DNA of 64,000 nucleotides from Coprinellus micaceus (Eukaryota; Basidiomycota; Agaricomycetes; Agaricales; Psathyrellaceae): the NCBI GenBank assembly GCA_951394405.1, contig OX596342.1:2542001-2606000 (forward strand), read 5' to 3'. Positions 47,334 through 57,566 of this stretch are shown in pieces. The first letter of the stretch is position 1; every line of letters begins with the position of its first letter. The position numbers were made by a program, and so were the translations under genes. The notes under the pieces were generated by a model. The model was not told where the DNA came from. It was given only the letters and a program-made list of their open reading frames with translations, and made no database searches.

Positions 47334-48500
47334 CTACAACGGGGCTTTTGTGCGTATTTCGATTCCCCTACGTCTACAGTCCGACTCGAAGTTCCCGAAC
47401 CAAGGACCCTGAAAAGCGTAGTCCTCTATGTCGAGAGAGATGATTCGCAGGGCTGAGCAGACGGGTATGACCAGATGGCTCAGGATTTCCTCTGTGCGGT
47501 GAGCCTGCTCTTCGAGGCTCAGGAGGTTGTAGGAGTGGTCCAAACCGATTCCCAACCACTGAAGGGACTCCGGTATTGTGCTCGGCCCCTCGGTGGCTTC
47601 TCCAAGCTGCAACGTAAGGCTTTCCATCTGAGGACACATTTCGGGAAACACAGATGGAACCCGTGGTGTCCCCAGAGAGCTCGCCGGGCACGTCAAAGTT
47701 TTCAGGCCTGCCCCGAACCTTCGCAGCCAGGGTAGTAAATCAATGTTCTGGTTGATAACCAATTGGGTGATAGTGCCAATATCCCATTGACACGCCAATT
47801 CGTCCAGACGAGTAGCATCAGGGAATGGCGTGAGCCGAAGCGAAGGGAGGGTGATGTCGAGTGGAGGACCATTTTGGGAATGGAGGTCGGGCTGTATGAT
47901 GCTTTCCATGCAGGGCACGCATTCCAGCAATTCCACCTCCTCGAGCTTCCGGCACGACCGCACGATGTCATTGAGTTGGTCTATGGTCGGATGGGTTCCG
48001 CGCCCACGAAGGATGACTTGTCGCAGAGGGGGTTGATACGTTTGAAGAGCTCGAATGAGGCTTTGCGGGACGGAGTTGGCAGTGGCATCGTGTTGGCGAC
48101 TCACGCAGCTGGAGAAGCGAAGGCGCGAAAGGTTCGTAGTCTTTTCTATGAGATCGCCGAATTCCATCGGGTGACGTTCGCCCTCCCCGTCCCAGTTGAC
48201 GGATAGCGACTTGACGAAACTTCCCAGGGATCGGTTGGTAGTCCCAGGTTCTTGGTGGTCTGCTCTTCGAGCGACGTCTGCGAGCGTGAGGGGGGATAAA
48301 TAAAGCGATTGCCACATGTGAGGGCGAGTGATCCAGTAGAAGAAGTGGCTGACGCTGCCGAGGACCTCAACACAAAAATGACCACGGGTCACTTCTGGCC
48401 GATGTTTGTTGGGCACCTCGGAGTCGTCGCTGAGGAGTAAGTCGACTACCTCCCGCCATATCTCGGGAGAAATATTGAAAGGTCTTGCGAGGGGAGTCAT
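47334..48500 (-). CDS. F-box-like protein with leucine-rich C-terminal region
   Basis: A single-exon gene of 388 codons. The preferred start is the ATG at 48498-48500 (MTPLARPFNISPEIWREVVD); an in-frame ATG at 48573-48575 would add a hydrophobic leader lacking family features. FNISPEIWREVVDLLL resembles an F-box first helix and MWQSLYLSPLTLAD its end. The remainder has LRR-like segments (TTNLSRLRFSSC, LRQVILRGRGTHPTIDQLND, CRKLEEVELLECVPCMESII, LKTLTCPASSLGTP, CPQMESLTLQLGEA). The stop is at 47334-47336. A TATA-like run (ATATATAAATAC at 48548-48559 on the plus strand) lies about 50 bases upstream of the start. The role as an SCF adaptor is inferred from layout only. Confidence 0.6.
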   Translation of the reverse strand: MTPLARPFNISPEIWREVVDLLLSDDSEVPNKHRPEVTRGHFCVEVLGSVSHFFYWITRPHMWQSLYLSPLTLADVARRADHQEPGTTNRSLGSFVKSLSVNWDGEGERHPMEFGDLIEKTTNLSRLRFSSCVSRQHDATANSVPQSLIRALQTYQPPLRQVILRGRGTHPTIDQLNDIVRSCRKLEEVELLECVPCMESIIQPDLHSQNGPPLDITLPSLRLTPFPDATRLDELACQWDIGTITQLVINQNIDLLPWLRRFGAGLKTLTCPASSLGTPRVPSVFPEMCPQMESLTLQLGEATEGPSTIPESLQWLGIGLDHSYNLLSLEEQAHRTEEILSHLVIPVCSALRIISLDIEDYAFQGPWFGNFESDCRRRGIEIRTKAPL

Positions 48501-48927
48501 AATTGAGATGGCATGGAAGAATAAAAGACAGTATCTCGCTATTCTAATATATAAATACCTCGACCGACTGTGCATAACACCGACGTCTGGGCGCGTTCGA
48601 AATTATTCCCTCGGTTTATAAGGTCTCCTCATCTCCGGCGACACTCGAATACGCCGTTGGTGTTCCAGGGGCGTGCCGTTTAGCTGGAACAATATCAGAA
48701 AATGGCTTGGACCGTCAGGGTTGCGCATTTCACCCGACAGAGATCGTGAAGTTGTGCTGCTGGAGAGCGCGTATTGAAGATGCCACTGGCAGCGGCGGTA
48801 ACCCTGAACGATGATCGGAGTTGTGATCCGCTCCCTGTGGCTGTGAAGCGGAAAATGAGCCTGTCGTTGGTACTCTGTCACCTCCTGTCCTGTTTCTGTC
48901 CTTTCGAGCAGCGTCCTGTCCTGTTCC
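48501..48927. other. Region between F-box-like gene and Helitron helicase
   Basis: About 430 bases between divergent starts. The 5' end of the Helitron should lie here or further left, but a TC terminus could not be identified from one copy. Confidence 0.35.
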
Positions 48928-51900
48928 ATGGACCACAGCCAGCCAACGCCGGAGCTTGCTCCTCTCTCCGCGATTCTCGCGGCATACTCGTCGTACTCCG
49001 CGTCTCACGCGGCATACTGCTTTTCGGGATCCGCACCATGTGTGGCGGCATGCATAGCCAAATCGACTTTGTGGCCCGGTGTAGCACATCAGGGTTTCCT
49101 AGGTGAAAGGACAGCGTTTTTGGCGCGTTATTATAGACGATGCGCAGGACGCATTTCTCGCATCCGCGGTAACTACGACGTTGCCGATGCCCTAGTGCGC
49201 TCGACCGCTGGCTCTCGCAGTGTGTTTGCGAGGTTCTTGGAGAATCATGGAGCTCCGGCCCTGCGACTAGTTGGGGGAGGTGTTCCCCGCAGTAAGGTGT
49301 ACATGCGGAGCGAGTTGCAAATGCTGCGTCAGGGGGACGATAATGAGCCCCGTCTCCTCCATCCTCAGTACGAGCTGAGAGAGATCACCCCTGCAACTTG
49401 GTTCCGCGCAGACAACATGGAGGACGCCATCGCCGTCAGGCTTCCATTGGACATGTTGATCCCCAAGCTCGACGTACAGAATTTGCGAGAGCTTTGTGAG
49501 ATCCACGACATCTTCGTGACAACGCGCCATTATCGCAGTGAACTGGAGAACTTGCTGCGTACGCATGAGTGCGATGATGGGGTGTGCGAGGACTCCCTCG
49601 CTGTTCTTGTACCTTACTATGGACAGGACGTTAAACGAAAACACGATATTCAATCGCCCGAGTTCGCAGCAAAGCAGGTCAGACAATTTGCAGTGGACAT
49701 TGTCAAGCCTTTCTTGTCGGCGGAGGAGGCTTCATCGGCAAGTATTGGGTTTCGCGTGAAGCAAATAGGCTTCGACATCGACATGCAGATGGACCCAGAG
49801 GACATCCTTGTGCAAGATCTCCCCCTGGAGGTGGTAGTGCCACGCCTATCAGTTGCTGGTCTTCAAACCTTTGCTTCCCACCACAAAGTCAGACTGCTGA
49901 AGAAGATGGGTAAACAGCAGTGCGCCGACATTCTCAAGAGGCACACCTGCGTCACCTGCCGGCCGTTTTTCTACGTCTTGAGCCCCGTAGGGAAGACGGC
50001 GCGTGTTCGAGAACCGCCCTCGTGGATTGACGACGGTTCCACGCCGTTCCTGTGGGACAGCAGCGTCTCTTTGAGCTCGGAGCACTATCCGCCACGTCCG
50101 ACAACTATGTACGATGTGGCAGCGTCAATGAGGGGATACTGTAGAGATCTTCAGCCCAATGTTATCGAGGAATCTGGGTGCTGCGTGTGCGCACAACTCA
50201 CAAAAAGGTCTGGGTTGCGTGTGTTCGATCCAGCGGAGTACGAGCTTGCAAGGTTGGAAGAATTGGGGTGCACCCGCGCTGAACGCCAACATTCTGATGA
50301 TGCGGTGAGAGGTTTGGTAGGCCCCGTCCTGATCCCAGGGCTTGAAACGATTTGTGGGGGTTGCCACGACACATTGAAGCGAGGAAACAGACCTAAAATG
50401 TCGCTGGCCAACCATCTGTGGGTGGGGGAAGTACCTGATTGTTTGAGGGACCTTACTCTGGCGGAGATGGCCATGGTGACAAGGGTACGATACAACCGTT
50501 GCGTGGTCCGGATTTCAAGCGGCCACGCTAAGATGATCGCCAACGTGATTGCGTTCGAGCACCCCACATTGAAGATTTATCAGCGTCTGCCTATGGGTCG
50601 CAAAGATTTGGAAGATGTACTCGCCGTATTGTACACAGGGAAGCAGCCTCCGGGAGATGATGATCTGAGGCGATCACCTGCCTTGGTGAGGAGGAGGAAG
50701 GTTAAGGAAGCACTGGAGTGGTTGAAACTCAACCACAAGGAGTATAGTGACCTTGAAATAGACTATGAGACTTTGGATGGCTACCCAGTGGAGAACATAC
50801 CTGTGGGCGTCTTCTACAAAAACGTTGACAGTGGTGACGGTAATATTCCCGATGCTGCAAAAAGTGTCTTCGACAACACAGTTGAAGATGGAACTGAGAG
50901 CGGTCCGTGTCCCTACACCGTGCACGGGCTGACCGCTGAGCGCTACACGACAATGACGACGACGCAGAGGAAATTGGCCGCCGTTCAACAACTGAAGAAT
51001 GGAGGAAAGCTACTGGCTGTTGGTCACGGAACGGCTCCTCAAACAATCTGGTCCAATCCACGACTTTACCCTCAGATGTTCCCGTGGCTCTTCCCGTACG
51101 GGCACGGTGGCGTCGACGCAGATGAACACGCTGGTAAAATTTCGAGGGAAGCCCACATCAAGTGGTTGATGATGTACCACGATAAACGATTCCAGAGGGA
51201 CGCCAGCTTTCTAATCGTGCTGTTCAACCATCAGCTGATTCGTCAGTCGACGGGGGGTAGCTTTATGATGGCCAAGCGCAAGAACTTCAAGACAGTTGTC
51301 GACGCGGTGCACCAGCTGGATCCGGGGGTTCTTCGCATCATTTCGGAGCGCCTGGCAAACGGTGGCAGAGCAAGTCCACAAACGCCTGAAGAACAAAGGG
51401 CATTCAGGGTTCTCGACAACATAGAGTATGTGGGCAACAGGGTATCGGGATCCATGGCAAGGAGGAAGTTCTTGCGGGGGGAGGTCTGGTCCATGGTATA
51501 TTTCATGAACACGCCTGCTTGGTTCATAACAATATCCCCGGCGGATAACAAACACCCTCTGTGCATACATTGGGCAGGCAGCGACGACAAGTTCAAACCG
51601 GAGATTAAGGGTTACGAGGAACGAAAATTGATTATCACGCGAAACCCTGTCGCTTGTGCTCGCTTTTTCCATCACCTCGTCGAGATGTTCATAAAGCATC
51701 TGTGTGGGTGGTCAGACGATGGTCCCAAGCGAGGGGTGTTTGGGAAGGCTGGAGCATTCTACGGCACCGTCGAACAGCAAGGTCGCATGACACTCCATTT
51801 GCATTTCCTGCTATGGCTCCAGGGTCAGATGTCTTTGAATGAGATCCGGACGAAACTGACCACAGATGAGGCCTTCGTGAAGGAAGTTACCGAATACGTT

Positions 51901-54900
51901 GAGAGTTGCATGGTCGGCGGTTTTTCCACCGGTACCAAGGATGAGGTTGCAGCCCATGTTCCGAGGGATGACGAGTACGACAACCGTGGAATTCACTCTA
52001 TCCTACGCCCCGTAAACGAGAGTGTACCTGCGGATTATGTCAACCCGACATTGGTTCTCCCCGAGGCCCCCCCCGATGAGTTCTGTAAAGACGTCGATTT
52101 TTGTGGCTGCGAGAACTGTGAGCGGTGCCGGGCGTGGTATGATAGGTTCAAACATACTTTGGATGATGTCTTGTTGAGGTCTAATGTACATCAGTGCTTC
52201 GACCGTGCTGAAGTAGATGAGGAGGAAGCGAAACAGGATCAGAATGTCGACGGGGCACAAACCAAAGGCGCTGAGCAGCCGGTTCCTGTGGAGGGTCGAC
52301 GCCTACCGAAGATTAAGAAGCTGCTCATGAAAGGGAAAGGCAAGGGCAACCGAAAGAAGAGACGACATGCGACCGCGAAAGGTTGTATCAACAAATACGG
52401 TCAGTGTACAGCACGATTCCCGCGGGACGTCTGGATGCGCACAATGGTCGATCGTAAAACCGGTCATCTCAACCCCAAGCACACCGATTCCAGCGTAAAT
52501 GATGTTGCCCCTGCTGTAACGGTGGGCAACATTTGCAACACAGACGCTCGCTTCTTGTTGTCGGGAACAGCGGTGAAAGCCACGATTGCATACGTCACCG
52601 ACTACATCACGAAGGGTTGGCTCAAGACGTACCAAGTGTTTTCGTCTATGTATGACACATTCTCGCGGAATAGTGCCTTATTGGATAGCGCCGACAAAGA
52701 GCCTGGAGCCGGTGCCCGAGAAATGATCCTGAAAGTTGTTAATTCTCTGAGTTCAAAGATGGAAATTGGTGCTCCAATGGCGGCTCTTTACCTGCTTGGG
52801 AATCCCGATCACTACACTAGCCACCAGTTCGTGACCTTCTACTGGAAGAACTACGTGAACTACGTTGTGGGTGAGTGGAATGCTTTCGATAGGTTTGCTG
52901 GTCCAGACCCTGGTGATCCCACAGGGGTGGGTGCACACGACGACGTAGGTTTGGTTCGGCAAAGCAGCCCGAGTGGCATGGAAGGGGACCAGGATGATGG
53001 GGTGACGGCCGATGGAGATCATGCACCAATGGGCGACCTGACTCGTGAGCTATTTGGCCACTCGGGACCAGGACTGGTTCCAAGGAGGGGTGATCAGCCG
53101 GGTTCGGATGTACGAGATGACGAAGCCGTTCAACTCACCAGGGAGGGCAACTTCTACATGGCGAAGTCCAACACAGACGACTACCGATATCGACCCACGG
53201 AGTTGCAGGATGTCAGTGTCTACGAGTTTGTCCAATGCGCTGTTAAGCTCTCTATGAGGAGTACCAGGGCTCCACGACAAGGTCTTCGGTTTTTCCGGCT
53301 GCAGGAAGACCATCCCCAAAGCCACTCGCATGTCTTGGCTTGTGACCCCGACCGCCGTTACACCATGGTCCCCCACTTCACTGGGCCATTGCTCCCTCGT
53401 AAGGACATCGGGGATCGCGAAGATTATTGTAGGACAATGTTGACTCTGTTCAAGCCCTGGCGGACTGGGATAGATCTGAAATCGGCAGATGAGTCCTGGG
53501 AGGAACGGTTCGATCAGCACGAATTCACGCCCAGGGCCAGGGAGTTGATGGAGAATTTCAACGTTCGATATGAGTGTTATGACGCGAAGGATGACTTCTC
53601 CCGTATGTTGAGAGCAGGGTGTAATGATGGTGAGGAGGGTATGGATGAAATTGATAGTGTATACGGGGACGATGTCGACGCAGACGATTTCTTCGAAGAT
53701 GGAGAGGACGACCTGTCGTCGGGTGTAGGCCCGGCCACGCAGGGCATTCAGGACGCGAACTTCGATTTGATGAGAGCGTTGCGAAAAGCGGGTTGGAATG
53801 CTTGGGATAACGCGACGCAGGCGGCGAGGAAGCTGAAGTTGCCTAGGATTGTGATCGACTCGACGCTAAACTCCGGGCCGTGGAGAAACATTGTCAAGGT
53901 GGCGAAAGATCGCGCATGGCGTCGTAAAATGTCGGCGATGACTGGCGAACATCCGACAGATGTCGAACCTGGAATGGGTACGGTTAGAAACGACGCCTAT
54001 GTCGTACCCAGTACATACCTATCCAAGGACTTCGAGCCGACCGAGAAGAGATGGAGCGACGTGATGAGCAATATCATACGGGATTTCACCCTCAACGAAG
54101 AGCAGGAAAAAGCCTTCCGTATTGTTGCAAACCATGCCTGTGAAATAGCGCCCGAGCATCTCCTGATGCACCTAGGGGGCATGGCGGGCACTGGGAAGTC
54201 TACTGTCATTCGCGCTTTAACAGCATTCTTTATTGCGAGGAAGGAGCCCTACCGCTTTGTGCTGATGGGGCCGACAGGTACCTCTGCCGCCTTGATAGGC
54301 GGGTCTACCTACCACTCGTTCTTGGGACTAAACACAGGGTCGAGTAGTAGAGCATCAGCGAGCACAATGGAAGATGTCAAAGAAAGACTCACCGGCGTTG
54401 GTTACTTGCTAATCGACGAACAATCTATGCTCAACTGCCGTCAGTTGTGTGCCATCAGCGCGAGGTGCTGTGACGCACTCGGGGTATATGAAAAGCCTTT
54501 CGGAGGATTGAACGTTATCTTATGCGGTGACTTCGCACAGCTGCCCCCTGTTAAAGGTTATTCGCTTTACAGCAGGGAGGTGGCCCTGCGACAGTCTCCC
54601 CGTCAGAGCGTAGCAGAACAGGAGAACACCATTGGGAAGCTTATCTGGCTGCAGTTCTCAACCGTCGTGATTTTGAAGCAGAACATGCGCCAAATCGACA
54701 ACCTACCGGAGGAGGTTGCTTTTCAGAAGGCGCTCGTGAACCTAAGGTGGCATGCCTGTACTGCAGAGGACATCGCGTTGTTCAGGAGTCGCCTTGCAAC
54801 ACCAGAAGGCGATCTGTCGCTGGATTCTGGGGGTTTCAAGAACGTGTCAATAATAACCGCTTGGAACCGTGACAAAGATCACCTCAATGCAGCGAATTCG

Positions 54901-56730
54901 ACGCGATTCGCAGAGGAAGTAGGGGAGGGTATGCATGAATTCTATGCTATAGACACGATGTTATCGCCACCAGCAAGTCGCGAGTTATCGAAGAAAGCAC
55001 GGGTGTACTCATCGGCGAAAGTCATTTCGAAGAAGATGCAAGCTGGACTGTGGCAGCAACCTCCTTGTACCAGTGAGAACGTGGCTGGGAAACTGAGTAT
55101 ATGTGTGGGGATGCCGGTCTTGATTCGTCATAATGAAGCGACCGAACTATGTATGACGCGGGGCCAGGAAGCGCGGGTAGTTGGGTGGACCTCGATTGCC
55201 GTTCCCAAATATCCGGGCAGGCGTTCCTTGGACGTGCTATATGTAGAGTTAATCAATCCACCCCACCAAGTGAATCTTCCCCATTTACCGAAGAATGTGG
55301 TCCCATTGACAAAAATCTCGGAGGCTGTCGACGCACGACTGGTGAACGACGAGTGGGTTCACGTATCGCGGTCGCAAGTGCCGGTTCTTCCCAACTTTGC
55401 TATGACGGACTATTCTTCTCAAGGGAAGACCAGGCCGTGGAATGTCGTCGACTTGAAAGAATGCCGTAACTTCCAAGCTGCGTATACGTGCTTATCGCGG
55501 GGTACGAGAATTTCCCAGACGCTGATCCTCAGAGATTTCAGCGACGAAAAACTGACGGGCGAGCTGGACGGTGCGCTGCGACAGGAGTATCGTGAGTTAG
55601 ACTGTCTGGCAACTATAACGGACATGAGATACCGGGGAGTTTTCGCCCCGCGGGTGGGAGATGGCACTCGGTGGGCTTTGATTGATGAGTATAGGCAGTG
55701 GAAGAGCGGGGCTGGAAAACAGCGCGAGGAGGCTCCAACCTTTGAAGAGGATGAAGAGGCTCCGGTTGTGAAAGAGCCGGTGGTATATGAGATTTCGACG
55801 TTGAGAGCACAGGCGAAAAGGAAAGCGTGCATCAATGAAGCCGCACCCAGGAAAAAGCGCAAGACGCGGGGCGTACGTACCCTGAGTTCCGTTTGGGAAT
55901 CGCCCACGGGTCCGGTTTGGGATGGGGAGGACCACAGTTGCGCATTTGATGTATGGGTTTTTGTACTCTACACTCTGTGGTGCTCGGACAAGGCTCGTTG
56001 GTCCGGTGCACTGGCACGGATGGGGTTCTTCATGAAGGGCGTCGTCGAGTCGTTTGAGGAGATGCCGCTGGACGACCCTGAATGGGAAGTGACCACAGTG
56101 AGGGATAGGCTAAGGGAAGAGTTGCGTGGTACCTACCCTGGCGACTATCCCACCGGTACGGCAGGGGTGGACATCGTCACGCTGTCCAGGCACCTATGGG
56201 ATGAGCCCTGGGGCAGGATGGTGACAGCGACGTGCTCTTCTTGCAAGGATTCTGTGTTGTACGCCTGCGACGATGTGGATACAATTAGTAAGTATACCGT
56301 GACGCGCGACGAAATGTCGGTACAAGGCTTCGTCGACGAGCTGTTCAACCCGTTCCTTGTATGCGAAGGATGCGGCGAGTGTACGTATCGCGACCACGGC
56401 ATCGAGGAGGTCGTGACATTCCAGGTGATTGAAAGCCCTGGAATCTTGTTGAACAGCAGAGTGGTTATTGGAGAGCAGGGCACTTACAGGCTCTCAGGCG
56501 TAATCTACTACGACTCGTCAGCCAGCCACTTCCTCAGCCGTTCAGTGGGGTTGGATAACAAAGTGCACTCGTACGACGGCATTCACGGAGGTTACAGTCA
56601 ATACGACGGCGTGCTGGATCTGTCGCTGGATCCGGTGGAATTGGCCTCATTGCGGGGCGCGACGGCTTCGTTGGCAATCTATGTTCTTGTCAATAGGAGG
56701 CCTAAAAGAACGGGGACTCTGAATGTTTGA
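48928..56730 (+). CDS. Helitron Rep-helicase with C-terminal cysteine-protease-like domain
   Basis: One open frame of 2600 residues without introns, encoding the rolling-circle transposase of a Helitron. Residues about 410-560 hold Cys pairs (CCVC near 419, CGGC near 477) and LTLAEMAMVTRVRYNRCVVR, the DUF6570-like region. The Helitron-like N and Rep regions follow (IVLFNHQLIRQ near 763; WFITISPAD near 870). The HUH metal motif is HLH (His957, His959). The paired catalytic tyrosines are Tyr1222 and Tyr1226 in IAYVTDYITKG. A Pif1-type helicase follows: Walker A GMAGTGKST (1751-1759), Walker B LLIDEQSM (Asp1830, Glu1831), GDFAQLPPV (1867) and YSSQGKTRP (2162). Residues about 2320-2600 look like a ubiquitin-hydrolase-like cysteine protease: HSCAFDVWVFVLYTLW (Cys2338), SHFLSR (His2534), SYDG (Asp2550), with Cys-x2-Cys pairs between. 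All core motifs are intact, so it may be active. The 5' TC and 3' hairpin-CTRR ends were not identified. Confidence 0.95.
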   Translation: MDHSQPTPELAPLSAILAAYSSYSASHAAYCFSGSAPCVAACIAKSTLWPGVAHQGFLGERTAFLARYYRRCAGRISRIRGNYDVADALVRSTAGSRSVFARFLENHGAPALRLVGGGVPRSKVYMRSELQMLRQGDDNEPRLLHPQYELREITPATWFRADNMEDAIAVRLPLDMLIPKLDVQNLRELCEIHDIFVTTRHYRSELENLLRTHECDDGVCEDSLAVLVPYYGQDVKRKHDIQSPEFAAKQVRQFAVDIVKPFLSAEEASSASIGFRVKQIGFDIDMQMDPEDILVQDLPLEVVVPRLSVAGLQTFASHHKVRLLKKMGKQQCADILKRHTCVTCRPFFYVLSPVGKTARVREPPSWIDDGSTPFLWDSSVSLSSEHYPPRPTTMYDVAASMRGYCRDLQPNVIEESGCCVCAQLTKRSGLRVFDPAEYELARLEELGCTRAERQHSDDAVRGLVGPVLIPGLETICGGCHDTLKRGNRPKMSLANHLWVGEVPDCLRDLTLAEMAMVTRVRYNRCVVRISSGHAKMIANVIAFEHPTLKIYQRLPMGRKDLEDVLAVLYTGKQPPGDDDLRRSPALVRRRKVKEALEWLKLNHKEYSDLEIDYETLDGYPVENIPVGVFYKNVDSGDGNIPDAAKSVFDNTVEDGTESGPCPYTVHGLTAERYTTMTTTQRKLAAVQQLKNGGKLLAVGHGTAPQTIWSNPRLYPQMFPWLFPYGHGGVDADEHAGKISREAHIKWLMMYHDKRFQRDASFLIVLFNHQLIRQSTGGSFMMAKRKNFKTVVDAVHQLDPGVLRIISERLANGGRASPQTPEEQRAFRVLDNIEYVGNRVSGSMARRKFLRGEVWSMVYFMNTPAWFITISPADNKHPLCIHWAGSDDKFKPEIKGYEERKLIITRNPVACARFFHHLVEMFIKHLCGWSDDGPKRGVFGKAGAFYGTVEQQGRMTLHLHFLLWLQGQMSLNEIRTKLTTDEAFVKEVTEYVESCMVGGFSTGTKDEVAAHVPRDDEYDNRGIHSILRPVNESVPADYVNPTLVLPEAPPDEFCKDVDFCGCENCERCRAWYDRFKHTLDDVLLRSNVHQCFDRAEVDEEEAKQDQNVDGAQTKGAEQPVPVEGRRLPKIKKLLMKGKGKGNRKKRRHATAKGCINKYGQCTARFPRDVWMRTMVDRKTGHLNPKHTDSSVNDVAPAVTVGNICNTDARFLLSGTAVKATIAYVTDYITKGWLKTYQVFSSMYDTFSRNSALLDSADKEPGAGAREMILKVVNSLSSKMEIGAPMAALYLLGNPDHYTSHQFVTFYWKNYVNYVVGEWNAFDRFAGPDPGDPTGVGAHDDVGLVRQSSPSGMEGDQDDGVTADGDHAPMGDLTRELFGHSGPGLVPRRGDQPGSDVRDDEAVQLTREGNFYMAKSNTDDYRYRPTELQDVSVYEFVQCAVKLSMRSTRAPRQGLRFFRLQEDHPQSHSHVLACDPDRRYTMVPHFTGPLLPRKDIGDREDYCRTMLTLFKPWRTGIDLKSADESWEERFDQHEFTPRARELMENFNVRYECYDAKDDFSRMLRAGCNDGEEGMDEIDSVYGDDVDADDFFEDGEDDLSSGVGPATQGIQDANFDLMRALRKAGWNAWDNATQAARKLKLPRIVIDSTLNSGPWRNIVKVAKDRAWRRKMSAMTGEHPTDVEPGMGTVRNDAYVVPSTYLSKDFEPTEKRWSDVMSNIIRDFTLNEEQEKAFRIVANHACEIAPEHLLMHLGGMAGTGKSTVIRALTAFFIARKEPYRFVLMGPTGTSAALIGGSTYHSFLGLNTGSSSRASASTMEDVKERLTGVGYLLIDEQSMLNCRQLCAISARCCDALGVYEKPFGGLNVILCGDFAQLPPVKGYSLYSREVALRQSPRQSVAEQENTIGKLIWLQFSTVVILKQNMRQIDNLPEEVAFQKALVNLRWHACTAEDIALFRSRLATPEGDLSLDSGGFKNVSIITAWNRDKDHLNAANSTRFAEEVGEGMHEFYAIDTMLSPPASRELSKKARVYSSAKVISKKMQAGLWQQPPCTSENVAGKLSICVGMPVLIRHNEATELCMTRGQEARVVGWTSIAVPKYPGRRSLDVLYVELINPPHQVNLPHLPKNVVPLTKISEAVDARLVNDEWVHVSRSQVPVLPNFAMTDYSSQGKTRPWNVVDLKECRNFQAAYTCLSRGTRISQTLILRDFSDEKLTGELDGALRQEYRELDCLATITDMRYRGVFAPRVGDGTRWALIDEYRQWKSGAGKQREEAPTFEEDEEAPVVKEPVVYEISTLRAQAKRKACINEAAPRKKRKTRGVRTLSSVWESPTGPVWDGEDHSCAFDVWVFVLYTLWCSDKARWSGALARMGFFMKGVVESFEEMPLDDPEWEVTTVRDRLREELRGTYPGDYPTGTAGVDIVTLSRHLWDEPWGRMVTATCSSCKDSVLYACDDVDTISKYTVTRDEMSVQGFVDELFNPFLVCEGCGECTYRDHGIEEVVTFQVIESPGILLNSRVVIGEQGTYRLSGVIYYDSSASHFLSRSVGLDNKVHSYDGIHGGYSQYDGVLDLSLDPVELASLRGATASLAIYVLVNRRPKRTGTLNV

Positions 56731-56869
56731 ATGGATGGGACGAGCGGGGTAGAGCAGGGAGGAGGGCGCGTAGTAGCGCTCATGTGAGGGCGTGAGAGAG
56801 ACCGTGTTTGACTATGTAGATTACGCATCAAGCAAACTCTATTGAAACCTGCACCTTCATCTGGTCTTC
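56731..56869. other. Helitron gene 3' flank
   Basis: Short non-coding flank after the helicase stop. A GC-rich GGCGCGTAGTAGCGCTC stretch (about 56765-56781) can form a small stem, but no CTRR terminus follows closely, so it is not called as the Helitron end. Confidence 0.35.
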
Positions 56870-57566
56870 ATGGACGTCCCCACTTTATCTCCCAGTCACC
56901 TCCAGGGGCGGTCAGTACAACACCGACAAGAAGAAGACGATGGTGCGAGAGAGGGACTATTGGGGAGCTTCGTATCCGATAACGACCTAGACGTAGGGAG
57001 GGAAGCGTGCTCCGTGCGGCAAGCGTTGCGCTCTGGGGCGGTCGCCGACTTGGAGAACGTGCCGACGATGGCTGTGCCAGAGGTTGTAGGGGAAGATTGT
57101 AGGAGGTGAGTCCACATGTGAAGTATATGAGGTCTACGCGGACTACTGGTAGAGAACAGGGGAGGCCGGGAGGAGCAACGTGGGCAACAGGTCGATTGGC
57201 ATGTGTCGTTGAGAATGCTTCCTGGGAGGGAAACCAGGGTGGTTGGCGAAGGTGTCGATACGTTGGACCGCACTCAAGGGGACCGCATGGTATGTCCTTC
57301 CTTCAGATGCTGCTTACTGTATCGAAATATGAAGACTTTGTTGCCAGATCCGCTTCACAGCCTGGGCGGACCACGTTGAACCCAACCCAGATTGGATTGG
57401 GCATGTCATCAACTTCAGGCAGGAGGGAGTAATGCGAAATCCTTCGACCATACAACCGAGGGACATTGCCCTGCGGCCTTACCCGGCGAGACAACGCGAC
57501 ACATCGACGCGTTGCGCGATTGACGAAGGGAACGCTACTCGTGACCGCCGGGAAGGTGATACATGA
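56870..57566 (+). CDS. Small hypothetical protein downstream of the Helitron
   Basis: A three-exon model holds together with consensus splice sites. Exon 1 from the ATG at 56870 encodes MDVPTLSPSHLQGRSVQHRQ..GREACSVRQALRSGAV and ends at a GTGAGT donor (about 57106). Exon 2, from an acceptor AACAG near 57159, encodes REEQRGQQVDWHVSLRMLPG and VVGEGVDTLDRTQGDRM. Exon 3 after a GTATGT..CAG intron (about 57290-57347) encodes IRFTAWADHVEPNPDWIGHV and INFRQEGVMRNPSTIQPRDI, to a TGA at 57564-57566. WADHVEPNPDWIGHVINF is faintly like the W-I-G/A-x-V-x-x-F core of BAH domains, but this is not a firm match. It could be an unrelated gene or cargo of the Helitron. Confidence 0.35.

Noticed and set aside
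56765..56781. Small stem after the Helitron helicase as a candidate 3' terminus
   Set aside because: No CTRR follows within a few bases and no second copy is available for comparison.
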